A program made the position numbers and the translations under genes. Below the pieces are notes generated by a model that ran no database searches, was not told the DNA's origin, and saw nothing but the letters and a program-made list of their open reading frames with translations. A stretch of 64,000 bases of DNA from Lachnospiraceae bacterium (GTDB lineage Bacteria; Bacillota; Clostridia; Lachnospirales; Lachnospiraceae), in contig JAETTM010000014.1 in NCBI GenBank assembly GCA_021769135.1, forward strand, positions 1 through 64,000, written 5' to 3'. Positions within the stretch are counted from its first letter, which is position 1; the number at the start of each line of letters is the position of its first letter. This document shows positions 50,365-60,703 of the stretch, in pieces.

Positions 50365-53034
50365 GTGGCAGAATTAACGCCTATGATGCAGCAATATATG
50401 GAAACCAAACAGGAATACAAGGATTGTATCCTGTTCTACCGGTTGGGGGATTTTTACGAGATGTTCTTTGAGGATGCACTGACGGCATCCAAAGAACTGG
50501 AGATTACCCTGACCGGCAAAAACTGCGGCCTGGAAGAACGGGCGCCCATGTGCGGCATTCCCTACCATGCGGTGGATGGTTATCTGACTAAATTGGTATC
50601 CAAAGGGTACAAAGTGGCTATCTGTGAACAGATGGAGGATCCAAAACTGGCCAAAGGGCTGGTGAAACGGGAAGTGACCCGGATTGTTACGCCGGGAACC
50701 AATTTGAATATACAGTCTTTAGAGGAATCAAAGAATAATTTCCTGATGAGCATCGCTTATTTCCCAAATAAAATAGGCCTTTCCATCGCGGATGTCACTA
50801 CCGGTGATTATTATTTGACGGAAGTGGATGATGCCCGCAAGCTGATGGATGAGGTCAATAAGTATATGCCCTCTGAAATCATATGCAATGACGCATTTAT
50901 GGTGAGCGGGACGGATATTGATGATTTGCGGAACCGTTTATCCATTACCGTCTATCCTTTGGAAGCCCATTATTTTGATGATGACGGGTGCAGGAAATGC
51001 CTGATGCGCCATTTTCATGTGCAAGTGCTCACTGGCTTGGGAATAGAAGATTTTCCCGTGGGAATGACAGCGGCAGGGGCTTTGCTGCAATATCTGTATG
51101 ATACCCAGAAAAATTCCTTATCCCATTTTACCCATTTATATCCGTACCTCACAAGCAAATACATGCTTTTGGACAGTTCCACAAGGAGGAACCTGGAATT
51201 AATCGAAACCCTCAGGGAGAAGCAGAAGAGAGGATCCCTGCTGTGGGTTTTGGATAAGACTAAGACGGCCATGGGGGCCAGGACTTTGAGAAGCTACATT
51301 GAGCAGCCGTTGGTTGACTTAAAGGAAATCCTCATGCGCCAGGATGCGGTGGAAGTGTTATGCCAAAATTCCGTGGCCAGGGATGAAATCAGGGAATACC
51401 TGAATCCGGTCTATGATTTGGAACGGCTGTTAGGCAAGGTGAGCTATAAGACGGCCAATCCCCGTGATTTAATAGCATTCCGCAACTCTTTGGAAATGCT
51501 TCCCCATATTAAAACGGTTCTGAAGGATTTGGACTGCGAGCTGCTTTCGAATATTGAAAGGGATATTGACGGCCTGACGGATATTTTCACCTTAATTGAC
51601 CGTGCGATTGTGGATGACCCGCCCATTCTCGTGAGAGAGGGGGGGATGATACGGGATGGCTTCGACAATACCGTGGACAACCTGCGCAACGCCAAAACGG
51701 AAGGGAAAAACTGGCTGGCTTCCCTGGAGGAAGAAGACAGGGAAAGGACAGGGATTAAGAACTTAAGAATCAAGTTCAACAAAGTCTTCGGCTACTATTT
51801 TGAAGTGACAAATTCCTACCTTAGCATGGTGCCTGAGGATTATGTGCGCAAACAGACTTTATCCAATGCGGAACGTTATACGACCCCCCGGCTGAAAGAA
51901 CTGGAGGATACCATATTAAATGCGGAAGACAAACTGTATTCACTGGAATATGACATTTTCTGCCGCATCCGGGATACAATAGCCGGCGAAATCGAGCGGA
52001 TTCAGAAAACGGCGAAAGCGGTGGCGGCATTGGATGTTTTTGCCTCCCTTTCCCTTGTGGCGGAAAGAAACCAGTATGTAAGGCCCAGAATAAACGAAAA
52101 AGGGGTTATCAATATAAAAGGCGGCAGGCACCCGGTGGTGGAACGGATGATTGTGAACGAAATGTTCATTACCAATGATACCTTTTTGGATAATAACAAG
52201 AACTGTATTGCAATTATTACAGGCCCCAACATGGCAGGAAAATCCACTTATATGCGCCAGGCTGCGCTGATTGTGCTTATGGCGCAGATTGGGAGTTTTG
52301 TTCCGGCTTCCGATGCCAATATCGGCATCGTGGACCGGATATTCACCAGGGTGGGAGCCTCCGACGATTTGGCCAGCGGACAGAGCACATTTATGGTGGA
52401 AATGAATGAAGTGGCCAATATTTTGCGCAATGCCACGCCCAAAAGCCTTCTGGTGCTAGACGAAATCGGCAGGGGAACATCTACTTTCGACGGGTTAAGC
52501 ATTGCCTGGGCGGTGATAGAGCATATCAGCAACCGTAAGTATCTGGGGGCAAAAACACTGTTTGCCACCCATTACCATGAACTGACGGAACTGGAAGGGA
52601 AAATGAATAATGTGAACAATTACTGCATCGCCGTCAAAGAAAAGGGAGACGATATTGTTTTTCTGCGCAAAATAATAAAAGGCGGCGCGGATAAAAGCTA
52701 CGGAATACAGGTGGCCAAGCTGGCCGGGGTGCCGGATATGGTGATTGACCGTGCGAAAGAAATTGTGGAACAGCTCAGCGATAACGATATTACGGAAAAA
52801 GTACAAAGTATTGCGGTGGATAGCAAGGAGGATAAAAAAGCGCCGAAGAAAAGGTATGATGAAGTGGATTTGGAACAGATATCCTTTTTCGATACGGTAA
52901 CCGATGAAGATGTTTTAAAGGAACTGCAGGAAATCAATATCACCACCCTAACGCCTTTGGATGCTCTGAATACCTTATACAGGCTGCAGAATAAACTGAA
53001 GAACCGGTGGCAGGGAAACGGGGAAACGGAGTAG
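50365..53034 (+). CDS. mutS: DNA mismatch repair protein MutS
   Basis: This 889-aa MutS recognises mismatches and recruits MutL. Mismatch-binding FYRLGDFYEMFFEDA is at the N-terminus (Phe-X-Glu motif FYEMF). The ATPase domain has Walker A GPNMAGKSTYMRQ (about 620), the signature STFMVEMNE, Walker B LLVLDEIGRGTSTFDG and FATHYHEL. The start is GTG 50365 after AGAGGAAA. mutL follows after 3 bp. Confidence 0.97.
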   Translation: MAELTPMMQQYMETKQEYKDCILFYRLGDFYEMFFEDALTASKELEITLTGKNCGLEERAPMCGIPYHAVDGYLTKLVSKGYKVAICEQMEDPKLAKGLVKREVTRIVTPGTNLNIQSLEESKNNFLMSIAYFPNKIGLSIADVTTGDYYLTEVDDARKLMDEVNKYMPSEIICNDAFMVSGTDIDDLRNRLSITVYPLEAHYFDDDGCRKCLMRHFHVQVLTGLGIEDFPVGMTAAGALLQYLYDTQKNSLSHFTHLYPYLTSKYMLLDSSTRRNLELIETLREKQKRGSLLWVLDKTKTAMGARTLRSYIEQPLVDLKEILMRQDAVEVLCQNSVARDEIREYLNPVYDLERLLGKVSYKTANPRDLIAFRNSLEMLPHIKTVLKDLDCELLSNIERDIDGLTDIFTLIDRAIVDDPPILVREGGMIRDGFDNTVDNLRNAKTEGKNWLASLEEEDRERTGIKNLRIKFNKVFGYYFEVTNSYLSMVPEDYVRKQTLSNAERYTTPRLKELEDTILNAEDKLYSLEYDIFCRIRDTIAGEIERIQKTAKAVAALDVFASLSLVAERNQYVRPRINEKGVINIKGGRHPVVERMIVNEMFITNDTFLDNNKNCIAIITGPNMAGKSTYMRQAALIVLMAQIGSFVPASDANIGIVDRIFTRVGASDDLASGQSTFMVEMNEVANILRNATPKSLLVLDEIGRGTSTFDGLSIAWAVIEHISNRKYLGAKTLFATHYHELTELEGKMNNVNNYCIAVKEKGDDIVFLRKIIKGGADKSYGIQVAKLAGVPDMVIDRAKEIVEQLSDNDITEKVQSIAVDSKEDKKAPKKRYDEVDLEQISFFDTVTDEDVLKELQEINITTLTPLDALNTLYRLQNKLKNRWQGNGETE

Positions 53035-53037
53035 CTT

Positions 53038-55002
53038 ATGGCACAGATTCATGTATTAAGCAAAGAGACCATAGACAAAATTGCCGCTGGGGAAGTGGTG
53101 GAGCGGCCTTCCAGCGTGGTAAAGGAATTGCTGGAGAATGCGGTGGACGCCGGGGCAACGGCTGTTACGGTAGAGATAAAAGAAGGGGGGATTTCTTTTA
53201 TACGGGTGACGGACAATGGATGCGGCATCAACAGCGGCCAGGTGCCCCTCGCTTTTTTGCGCCATGCCACCAGCAAAATACAGACAGCGGAAGATCTATC
53301 CCGCATTGTCAGTCTGGGATTTCGCGGGGAGGCACTTTCCAGCATCGCCGCCGTATCCCGGCTGGAATTGGTTACAAAGACAAAAGAAACCCTCACCGGC
53401 ATTCGCTATCTCATAGAAGGCGGGGAAGAAGTGGAAACCGAAGAGGTAGGCGCGCCGGACGGCACAACGGTTATCGTCCGGAACCTCTTTTTTAATACGC
53501 CGGTAAGGAAAAAATTTTTGAAGCACCCGCAGACGGAAGGCGGCTATATTTCCGACTTGATGGAGCATATGGCCATGTCTAATCCGCGTATATCCTTTAA
53601 GTATATGAATAACGGGCAGCTTAGGTTCCATACTTCAGGGAATGGCAATTTGCAGGAAATCATTTACCGCATTTACGGCAAGGGCGTTTCCGAGGGGCTG
53701 GTTCCCATTGATGTGGAAGAACAGGGGATTCATATGTCCGGCTTTTTAGGGAAACCGGAAATCAACAGGGCGAACCGGAATTTTGAAATATATTTTGTGA
53801 ACGGAAGGTTTATTAAAAGCAGCGTAATAGGGAAGGCTTTGGAAGAAGGATACCGAAAATATGTGATGCAGCACAAATTTCCCTTTGCGGTGCTGCATTT
53901 TGCCATAGATTCCGAAGATATTGATGTGAATGTACATCCTACAAAAATGGAAGTCCGGTTCACCAACAGGATGAAACTGTACGATTTTATCGAGCGGCAT
54001 ATTCGGGAGACCCTTCATAACATGGAATTGATTCCGGAAATACGCTTGGAAGAAGAGGATGGGAGGAAAAAGGGGAGCGCGGCCATTGCCCCTGGCACTA
54101 TACCTGAGCCTTTTGAAAAACAACGCTTATACAAGGAAAATTATCAGGGGAATTGCTTAAAAAACCACCCGGGCATTTTTCAGGATACGGTCAGCGTAAA
54201 AGCTGTGGCGGAGGAAAGCGCCTACCGGGTACCGGCGATTAAAAGCGTCAGCGTTCCTGGGCCCGAAGTATCGGAGGACGAGGATGATTTTTTTGTGGAT
54301 AACCGAAAAAGGCCAAAAGAAACAGAAGAAATAGAAAAAACAGAAAAAATATCCGATGAACTTCCCATATCCGATTCGGTACAGATGGATTTATTCGAAG
54401 AAAAAATGCTGACCAAAGAAGCCAGGAGCGAATACCGCATTATGGGGCAGATTTTCGATACTTACTGGCTGGTGGCTTTCCATGACAAGCTTTTTATTAT
54501 CGACCAGCATGCGGCCCACGAAAAGGTAAAATACGAAAAGCTGATGAAACAGCTGGAAAATGGGCATATACCGTCGCAAATGCTGAATCCTCCCGTCATT
54601 ATTACCCTTTCCGGGAAGGAAGAAAGTATTTTCAAAGAGTATATGCATTATTTTGAGGAAATGGGATTTGAAATCGAAGCCTTTGGAGGCAATGAATATG
54701 CAATTCGCGGCGTGCCGGCCGATTTGTACGGATGCGGAGAAGGGCGCCTGTTCACCGAATTGCTGGACGAATTGTCCGACGGCCCTATGAAGGGAACTCC
54801 CAGTATCATCCGGCAGAAAATCGCCACTATGGCATGCAAGGCGGCTGTAAAAGGGAATATGTCCATGGGAACTTTGGAAATGGAAGCGTTGATTGACCAG
54901 CTCCTTGCGCTGGAAGACCCCTACCATTGCCCTCATGGAAGGCCTACCATTATTTCCATGAGTAAATATGAATTGGAAAAAAAGTTTAAAAGGATTGTAT
55001 AG
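53038..55002 (+). CDS. mutL: DNA mismatch repair protein MutL
   Basis: This 654-aa MutL has the GHKL ATPase N-terminus (IAAGEVVERPSSVVKELLEN, DNGCGI, GFRGEALSSIAAVS) and a C-terminal dimerisation domain. The endonuclease site of non-enterobacterial MutL is visible as DQHAAHEKVKYEKLM. ACKAAVKG and CPHGRPT complete the C-terminal metal-binding pattern. Downstream of mutS with coupled spacing. Confidence 0.97.
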   Translation: MAQIHVLSKETIDKIAAGEVVERPSSVVKELLENAVDAGATAVTVEIKEGGISFIRVTDNGCGINSGQVPLAFLRHATSKIQTAEDLSRIVSLGFRGEALSSIAAVSRLELVTKTKETLTGIRYLIEGGEEVETEEVGAPDGTTVIVRNLFFNTPVRKKFLKHPQTEGGYISDLMEHMAMSNPRISFKYMNNGQLRFHTSGNGNLQEIIYRIYGKGVSEGLVPIDVEEQGIHMSGFLGKPEINRANRNFEIYFVNGRFIKSSVIGKALEEGYRKYVMQHKFPFAVLHFAIDSEDIDVNVHPTKMEVRFTNRMKLYDFIERHIRETLHNMELIPEIRLEEEDGRKKGSAAIAPGTIPEPFEKQRLYKENYQGNCLKNHPGIFQDTVSVKAVAEESAYRVPAIKSVSVPGPEVSEDEDDFFVDNRKRPKETEEIEKTEKISDELPISDSVQMDLFEEKMLTKEARSEYRIMGQIFDTYWLVAFHDKLFIIDQHAAHEKVKYEKLMKQLENGHIPSQMLNPPVIITLSGKEESIFKEYMHYFEEMGFEIEAFGGNEYAIRGVPADLYGCGEGRLFTELLDELSDGPMKGTPSIIRQKIATMACKAAVKGNMSMGTLEMEALIDQLLALEDPYHCPHGRPTIISMSKYELEKKFKRIV

Positions 55003-55005
55003 CCA

Positions 55006-56034
55006 ATGGAAAACAGGAAGACGAACCAAAAACCGCCGCTCATTATTTTGACCGGTCCTACCGCAGTAGGAAAAACCTCTCTATCGCTCCGGCTGGCCAA
55101 AGCGGTGGGAGGGGAAATCCTTTCGGCGGATTCCATGCAGGTGTACAGGCACATGGATATCGGCAGCGCTAAAATACGCCCGGAGGAAATGGAAGGAATC
55201 CCGCATCATCTCATCGATGTCCTGGAACCGTGGGAAGATTTCAATGTGGCCCTTTTCCAGAAAATGGCGAAAGAAGCCATGGCAGGGATTTATGAACGGG
55301 GAAATATCCCCATTATAACAGGCGGAACCGGTTTTTATATCCAGGCGGTTTTGTATGACATCGATTTTGACGAAAATGAGGAAAATACCGAATACCGCAA
55401 GGAACTGGAACGGCTGGCTGAGGAAAAAGGCAATGCTTATCTTCACGGCCTGCTGCAGGAAGCCGATCCGGAATCGGCAAAAGCCATCCATGAAAACAAC
55501 AGGAAACGGGTCATCCGCGCGCTGGAATTTTATAGGCTGACAGGCAGGAAAATATCGGAGCACAACGAAACCGAAAGGGGAAAGGAAGCGGCCTATAACG
55601 CCGCCTATTTTGTGCTCACCGATGACAGGGATATTTTGTACCGGAATATTGATGTGCGGGTGGATCAAATGATAAGCGCCGGCCTGGTAGAAGAGGTAAA
55701 GCGCTTACGGGATATGGGCTGTACCGGGGATATAGTATCCATGCAGGGCCTTGGATATAAGGAAATACTAGGCTATCTGGAAAAGGAAATTTCCCTGGAA
55801 CGTGCCATTTACCTGATTAAAAGGGATACCCGTCATTTCGCCAAAAGACAGCTGACATGGTTCAGGCGGGAAAGGAATGTGATATGGGTGCCCAAAAGCC
55901 AGTTCAGAGGCGGCGGGGACGCCTTTGATAATCTTAAGGCGGAATCGGGACAGATAGAACAGATTATGAACGAAAGGATTTTGGATTATCTTTTGAAGCA
56001 ATCCCCGCTGGTAAACATGCATATACAGAAATGA
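55006..56034 (+). CDS. miaA: tRNA dimethylallyltransferase
   Basis: This 342-aa enzyme puts the dimethylallyl group on A37 of tRNAs, the substrate of MiaB. P-loop ILTGPTAVGKTSLS, then ADSMQVYRHMDIGSAK, IPHHLIDVLEPWEDF, TGGTGFYIQAV and the C-terminal KRDTRHFAKRQLTWFRRE. It starts 3 bp after mutL. Confidence 0.96.
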   Translation: MENRKTNQKPPLIILTGPTAVGKTSLSLRLAKAVGGEILSADSMQVYRHMDIGSAKIRPEEMEGIPHHLIDVLEPWEDFNVALFQKMAKEAMAGIYERGNIPIITGGTGFYIQAVLYDIDFDENEENTEYRKELERLAEEKGNAYLHGLLQEADPESAKAIHENNRKRVIRALEFYRLTGRKISEHNETERGKEAAYNAAYFVLTDDRDILYRNIDVRVDQMISAGLVEEVKRLRDMGCTGDIVSMQGLGYKEILGYLEKEISLERAIYLIKRDTRHFAKRQLTWFRRERNVIWVPKSQFRGGGDAFDNLKAESGQIEQIMNERILDYLLKQSPLVNMHIQK

Positions 56035-56044
56035 GGAATACACA

Positions 56045-57361
56045 ATGGAAATGAATAAAACGGACATAACAGATATCCTTTACGCCTCTCTGGGCATTTC
56101 CCCACAGGTGCTTGCCTACGGGGAGCGGATAACAGAGGGCCTCAAAGACCGTTTTCACCAAATTGATTGCACCGCGGAATACAACCAGCTGAAAGTAATC
56201 AAAGCCATGCAGGAAGCCAGGGTGAGCGAAGCCTGCCTGCTGGGAACTACCGGCTATGGATACAATGATTTGGGAAGGGACACCCTGGAAGAAGTGTATG
56301 CGAAGATTTTCCATACGGAGGATGCCCTGGTCCGCCCGCAGATTACGTGCGGAACCCATGCGCTGGCTCTGGCGCTGATGAGCAATTTAAGGCCGGGGGA
56401 TGAACTTCTCTCCCCGGTGGGGAAGCCCTATGACACGCTGGAAGAAGTCATCGGCATCCGGCCTTCCAGAGGCTCCCTGGCGGAATACGGCGTTACTTAT
56501 AGACAGGTGGATTTGCTGCCGGACGGCACCTTTGATTATGAAAATATAAGAAAAGCGCTGAACGAAAGGACAAGGCTTGTGACCATCCAGCGTTCCAAAG
56601 GATATCAGACAAGGCCTACCCTTTCCGTAGAAAAAATCGGGGAATTGATTTCCTTTATAAAAGGAATCAAGCCGGACATCATTTGCATGGTGGATAACTG
56701 CTACGGGGAATTCGTGGAAAAAACGGAGCCTTCCGACGTGGGGGCGGATATGGTGGTGGGTTCCCTGATTAAAAACCCTGGCGGCGGCCTTGCCCCTACC
56801 GGCGGATATATCGCCGGCAGGAAGGAATGTATTGAAAATGCGGCATGCAGGCTGACTTCCCCGGGGCTGGCAAAGGAAGTGGGGGCTTCCCTGGGAATTT
56901 TAAGTTCCTTTTACCAGGGGCTTTTCCTGGCGCCCACAGTGACGGCCGGGGCGTTGAAAGGCGCGATTTTTGCCGCCAACTGCTATGAAAGACTGGGGTT
57001 TGCCGTGATACCGGACGGAAAAGAAACGCGGCATGATATCATCCAGGCGGTGACATTAGGCTCGCCGGAGGGGGTTATCGCTTTTTGCAAAGGCATCCAG
57101 GCAGCCGCGCCGGTGGACAGCTTTGTGACTCCGGAGCCTTGGGATATGCCCGGGTATGACAGCCAGGTGATTATGGCGGCCGGAGCGTTTGTGTCCGGTT
57201 CCTCCATAGAGCTTTCCGCGGACGGTCCTATCAAACCGCCTTATGCGGTATATTTCCAGGGAGGGCTCACTTGGTTCCACGCCAAATATGGCATCATGAA
57301 ATCCATACAGCAGCTTTTGGATGACCGTGTCATATCGCCAGACAGGTTAAAAATTGTCTGA
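56045..57361 (+). CDS. PLP enzyme of the methionine gamma-lyase/aluminum-resistance family
   Basis: This 438-aa protein is a fold-type I PLP enzyme. The cofactor lysine is in VVGSLIKNPGGGLAPTGGYIAG, and MVDNCYGEFVE provides the pyridine-ring Asp. The family is annotated as aluminium resistance or methionine gamma-lyase-like; its real substrate is poorly established. It often follows miaA in Firmicutes, as here. Confidence 0.85.
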   Translation: MEMNKTDITDILYASLGISPQVLAYGERITEGLKDRFHQIDCTAEYNQLKVIKAMQEARVSEACLLGTTGYGYNDLGRDTLEEVYAKIFHTEDALVRPQITCGTHALALALMSNLRPGDELLSPVGKPYDTLEEVIGIRPSRGSLAEYGVTYRQVDLLPDGTFDYENIRKALNERTRLVTIQRSKGYQTRPTLSVEKIGELISFIKGIKPDIICMVDNCYGEFVEKTEPSDVGADMVVGSLIKNPGGGLAPTGGYIAGRKECIENAACRLTSPGLAKEVGASLGILSSFYQGLFLAPTVTAGALKGAIFAANCYERLGFAVIPDGKETRHDIIQAVTLGSPEGVIAFCKGIQAAAPVDSFVTPEPWDMPGYDSQVIMAAGAFVSGSSIELSADGPIKPPYAVYFQGGLTWFHAKYGIMKSIQQLLDDRVISPDRLKIV

Positions 57362-57538
57362 AAATGGGATATTATATACTTTTTACAAGAAAAGTTTGGA
57401 AAAAATTAATGGAAATTTATGTACATGAAATGCAATGTGTGATAATATGAATATTAGCTATGCGATAACAGTTTGGGGAACTTTGCTGTTATAAAAACTT
57501 TTCCTTTGCCCGGAGAAGCAGGTAGGAAAGGTGCAAAA

Positions 57539-58228
57539 ATGAACAAAGAAAGCTATGCGGCGGAAAATGACATGCCATATGAGAAGTTTCTGCGCCTGGG
57601 TTCTTCGGCGCTGACGGAAGCGGAGCTTCTTGCCATTATTATACGGACAGGCACAAAGGATGTGAAGCCTGTGGATATCGGTCACAGAGTATTGTCCCTC
57701 CCTTCCGTAAAATCCCATGGCTTAAGCGGGCTGTACCACGTCACGCTCAAAGAACTTATGGGAATCAAGGGGATTGGCCAGGTAAAAGCGATAAAACTGA
57801 AATGCCTTGCCGAGTTATCCATGCGGATGGCAATGGCCACTGCGAAAAAGGAACTGCAGTTTTTAAACCCTTCATCTGTAGCAAACTATTACATGGAGAA
57901 ACTGCGCCATGAGAAGAAGGAACGGGTAATGCTGCTTTTGCTGGACAATAAAGAACATCTTCTTGGGGAAGAGCTTTTATCGATAGGTACCGTCAGTTCA
58001 TCCCCACTCTCGCCAAGGGAAGTATTTGTTGCGGCGCTTAAGAAGGAAGCGGTACACATCATGCTTCTGCACAATCATCCAAGCGGGGATCCTATCCCCA
58101 GTAAAGACGATATTCGCGTGACGGAAGAAATTAAGGAAATAGGCAATATGATGGATATCCCATTGATTGATCATATTATTATCGGGGATAACAAATATAT
58201 GAGCTTCAGGGAAGCCGGGTTACTATAG
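57539..58228 (+). CDS. radC: RadC-family JAB1/MPN protein
   Basis: This 229-aa protein has an N-terminal helix-hairpin-helix region (LMGIKGIGQVKAIKLKCL) and a C-terminal JAMM metalloprotease-like motif LLHNHPSGDPIPSKDD. RadC family members are widespread; a direct repair role has been questioned. ATG 57539 has GGAAAGG upstream, and an earlier in-frame ATG at 57473 lacks a ribosome site. Confidence 0.92.
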   Translation: MNKESYAAENDMPYEKFLRLGSSALTEAELLAIIIRTGTKDVKPVDIGHRVLSLPSVKSHGLSGLYHVTLKELMGIKGIGQVKAIKLKCLAELSMRMAMATAKKELQFLNPSSVANYYMEKLRHEKKERVMLLLLDNKEHLLGEELLSIGTVSSSPLSPREVFVAALKKEAVHIMLLHNHPSGDPIPSKDDIRVTEEIKEIGNMMDIPLIDHIIIGDNKYMSFREAGLL

Positions 58229-58244
58229 AAAGGGGTTAATCACT

Positions 58245-59255
58245 TTGGGAAATAATGCGTTTGGTATTGATTTAGGGACAAGCAATATTAAGATTTATAA
58301 CAGAAACGACGACAGCGTAACGATTGAAAAGAATATGATTGCCATAGAAAATAAAGATACGCTGTTCGCCTATGGCAATTCTGCTTTTGATATGTATGAG
58401 AAAGCTCCGGCGACTATCCACATTTCCTATCCCTTAAGCAACGGGGTGATTGCGGATATGAAGCATATGGAGACGCTGGTGAAATATTTTATTGGCGATT
58501 TGTGCAGGCATAACATTAAGCCGGCCGACTATTACATCGCAGTGCCTACGGATGTTACCGACGTGGAGAGGAGGGCTTTCTATAATCTCCTTAAAGATGC
58601 CAACGTAAAAGCCAGGTCGGTGATGGTGGTGGAAAAAGCGGTGGCGGACGGCCTGGGAATGGATATCGACGTAAAGAATTCACAGGGTGTGCTGGTGGTG
58701 GATGTGGGCTATGACACGACAGAGATTTCCATCCTTTCTTTGGGAGGCATTGTTTTAAGCAGGCTGATTAAAGTAGGCGGGCAGAAATTCGACGATGCCA
58801 TCCGGGCGGCCATCCGCAGGGAATTCAGTTTGATTGTAGGCGGAAAAACCGCTGAAAATGTAAAAATATCCTTGAGGGATTTGGAGAAGGAAGGGAAATC
58901 CGCGGTAGTCTATGGAAGGGATATCGTGACCGGCCTGCCCGTGGAAAGGGAAATACCTACGGCGCTGGTGGACGACTCCCTGACAGAGCATTTCAATACG
59001 ATTATCGATAATGTAAAAGTAATTCTGGAACGGACGCCCCCGGAATTGGCGGCGGATATTTACAGGCACGGCGTGTATCTCACCGGGGGAGCATCCCAGG
59101 TAAATCATTTGTCCGAGCTGTTAAGCAATGGAACAGGGTTAAAGGTTCAGGCTTCGGAAAATCCCATGAGCAGCGTTGCGCTGGGGCTGGCAAAAATCAT
59201 TAAAGAGGATAACTATAAAACGGTAGCGTCTGTGATTGAAGGAACAGGTAAATGA
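58245..59255 (+). CDS. mreB: Rod-shape determining protein MreB
   Basis: This 336-aa actin homologue organises lateral wall synthesis. It has phosphate-1 FGIDLGTSNIKIYN, phosphate-2 VLVVDVGYDTTEISIL, and adenosine motif GVYLTGGASQVNHL. The start is TTG 58245 after AAAGGGG. It overlaps mreC by 4 bp (ATGA), the usual elongasome order. Confidence 0.94.
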   Translation: MGNNAFGIDLGTSNIKIYNRNDDSVTIEKNMIAIENKDTLFAYGNSAFDMYEKAPATIHISYPLSNGVIADMKHMETLVKYFIGDLCRHNIKPADYYIAVPTDVTDVERRAFYNLLKDANVKARSVMVVEKAVADGLGMDIDVKNSQGVLVVDVGYDTTEISILSLGGIVLSRLIKVGGQKFDDAIRAAIRREFSLIVGGKTAENVKISLRDLEKEGKSAVVYGRDIVTGLPVEREIPTALVDDSLTEHFNTIIDNVKVILERTPPELAADIYRHGVYLTGGASQVNHLSELLSNGTGLKVQASENPMSSVALGLAKIIKEDNYKTVASVIEGTGK

Positions 59256-60124
59256 GTCCAATAGTAAAAAGAAAAGGAGAAAAGTTTACGTTGCCCAGTA
59301 AATATCTCCTTTTTATTTTAACAATAATATGTGCAGGGTCAATTATCCTCACATTCAATACGAATATATTCAGCGGGGTCTTGAATACGGCAGTGGGCTA
59401 TGTGGTCGTTCCTTTTCAGAAGGGCATCAGTTCCGTAGGGGGATGGCTGTCCAACCGTTCCGAAGAATTGGTGCAGATCAGGTCTTTGCTTGCGGAGAAC
59501 GAAAAGCTGAAAGCCCAAATTGACGAGCTTACCATAGAGAATACGATATTGCAGCAGGACCGATATGAACTGACAAATTTAAGGGAACTGTACCAGCTGG
59601 ATTCCCAATACGAGGGCTATGAAAAAATAGGGGCACGGATTATCGCAAAGGATTCAGGGAACTGGTTCCATTCTTTTGTGATTGACAAAGGGGAGGAAGA
59701 CGGCGTGGCCGTGGATATGAATGTTATTGCCGGAAGCGGGTTGGTAGGACGGATAACGGACACAGGACCTAATTGGGCAAAAGTGACATCCATCATTGCG
59801 GATAATTCCAACGTGAGCGGAAAGGTGTTAGCCACGTCCGACTATCTGCTTGTGACCGGGGATCTGGAACTATACGGGAGCGGCGTCATCCGCTTTGAAA
59901 AACTGGTGGACAGCGCGGATAAAGTGGTGGAGGGGGATAAAATCGTGACATCGAATATCAGCGATAAATATCTTCCTAATATATTAATCGGCTACATCAG
60001 CACTTTGAACGTGGATGCCAATAATATTACCAAGTCGGGGCAGCTCACTCCGGCGGTAGATTTTGAACATCTGGAAGAGGTTCTGGTCATTCTGCAGCTG
60101 AAACAGTCGATGGAAGAAAAGTGA
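59252..60124 (+). CDS. mreC: Rod-shape determining protein MreC
   Basis: This 290-aa bitopic protein has one N-terminal membrane helix (YLLFILTIICAGSIILTF), a coiled coil (about 75-110; LLAENEKLKAQIDELTIENT) and the extracellular beta domains (SWFHSF-like NWFHSFVIDKGEEDGV, GLVGRI). It links MreB to the wall synthases. Overlaps mreB. Confidence 0.93.
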   Translation: MSPIVKRKGEKFTLPSKYLLFILTIICAGSIILTFNTNIFSGVLNTAVGYVVVPFQKGISSVGGWLSNRSEELVQIRSLLAENEKLKAQIDELTIENTILQQDRYELTNLRELYQLDSQYEGYEKIGARIIAKDSGNWFHSFVIDKGEEDGVAVDMNVIAGSGLVGRITDTGPNWAKVTSIIADNSNVSGKVLATSDYLLVTGDLELYGSGVIRFEKLVDSADKVVEGDKIVTSNISDKYLPNILIGYISTLNVDANNITKSGQLTPAVDFEHLEEVLVILQLKQSMEEK

Positions 60125-60184
60125 CAGGCAGGCCGCTTGGCAAAAAGCCGGACGGCTGCAAAGCTTAGGAAAGGAGGGAGGGCA

Positions 60185-60703
60185 TTGAAAAGAATAACGG
60201 TAGTGGGCCTGCTGATTTTTATCTGCTTCCTGCTGCAGAGCACAGTATTCCACTCCTTGTCCTTTGGAGGCATTGTACCGAATCTGATGATTATACTAAC
60301 GGCCTCCTTCGGTTTCATGAGAGGAGAAAAAAGCGGTCTGCTGATTGGTTTTTTCAGCGGACTTTTCATTGATATTTTTTTCGGGGATGTCTTGGGTTTT
60401 TACGCTTTGGTTTACATGTATATAGGGTATACCAATGGCAAATTTAACCGTATTTTTTATCCGGAGGATGTGAAACTGCCCATGGCGCTTATTATTGTCA
60501 GCGACTTGTTTTATGGCTTGATATGTTATGTGCTGTTGTTTTTAATGAGGACGAAATTCAACATCGGGTATTATTTCACCCATATTATCCTTCCTGAAAT
60601 CGTTTATACGACGTTTATAACCATTGTCCTCTACCCGGCAGTTCTTTGGATTAACAAAAGGTTGGAGGATAGCGAACAAAGGAGCGCAAAGAAGTTTGTT
60701 TAG
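60185..60703 (+). CDS. mreD: Rod-shape determining protein MreD
   Basis: This 172-aa membrane protein with about five hydrophobic segments has the MreD pattern (ITVVGLLIFICFLLQSTVF, GIVPNLMIILTASFGFMRGE, GLFIDIFFGDVLGFYAL). I chose TTG 60185, with AAAGGAGGGAGG just upstream; the frame is open to 60137. The last 8 bases overlap the PBP2 gene. Confidence 0.9.
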   Translation: MKRITVVGLLIFICFLLQSTVFHSLSFGGIVPNLMIILTASFGFMRGEKSGLLIGFFSGLFIDIFFGDVLGFYALVYMYIGYTNGKFNRIFYPEDVKLPMALIIVSDLFYGLICYVLLFLMRTKFNIGYYFTHIILPEIVYTTFITIVLYPAVLWINKRLEDSEQRSAKKFV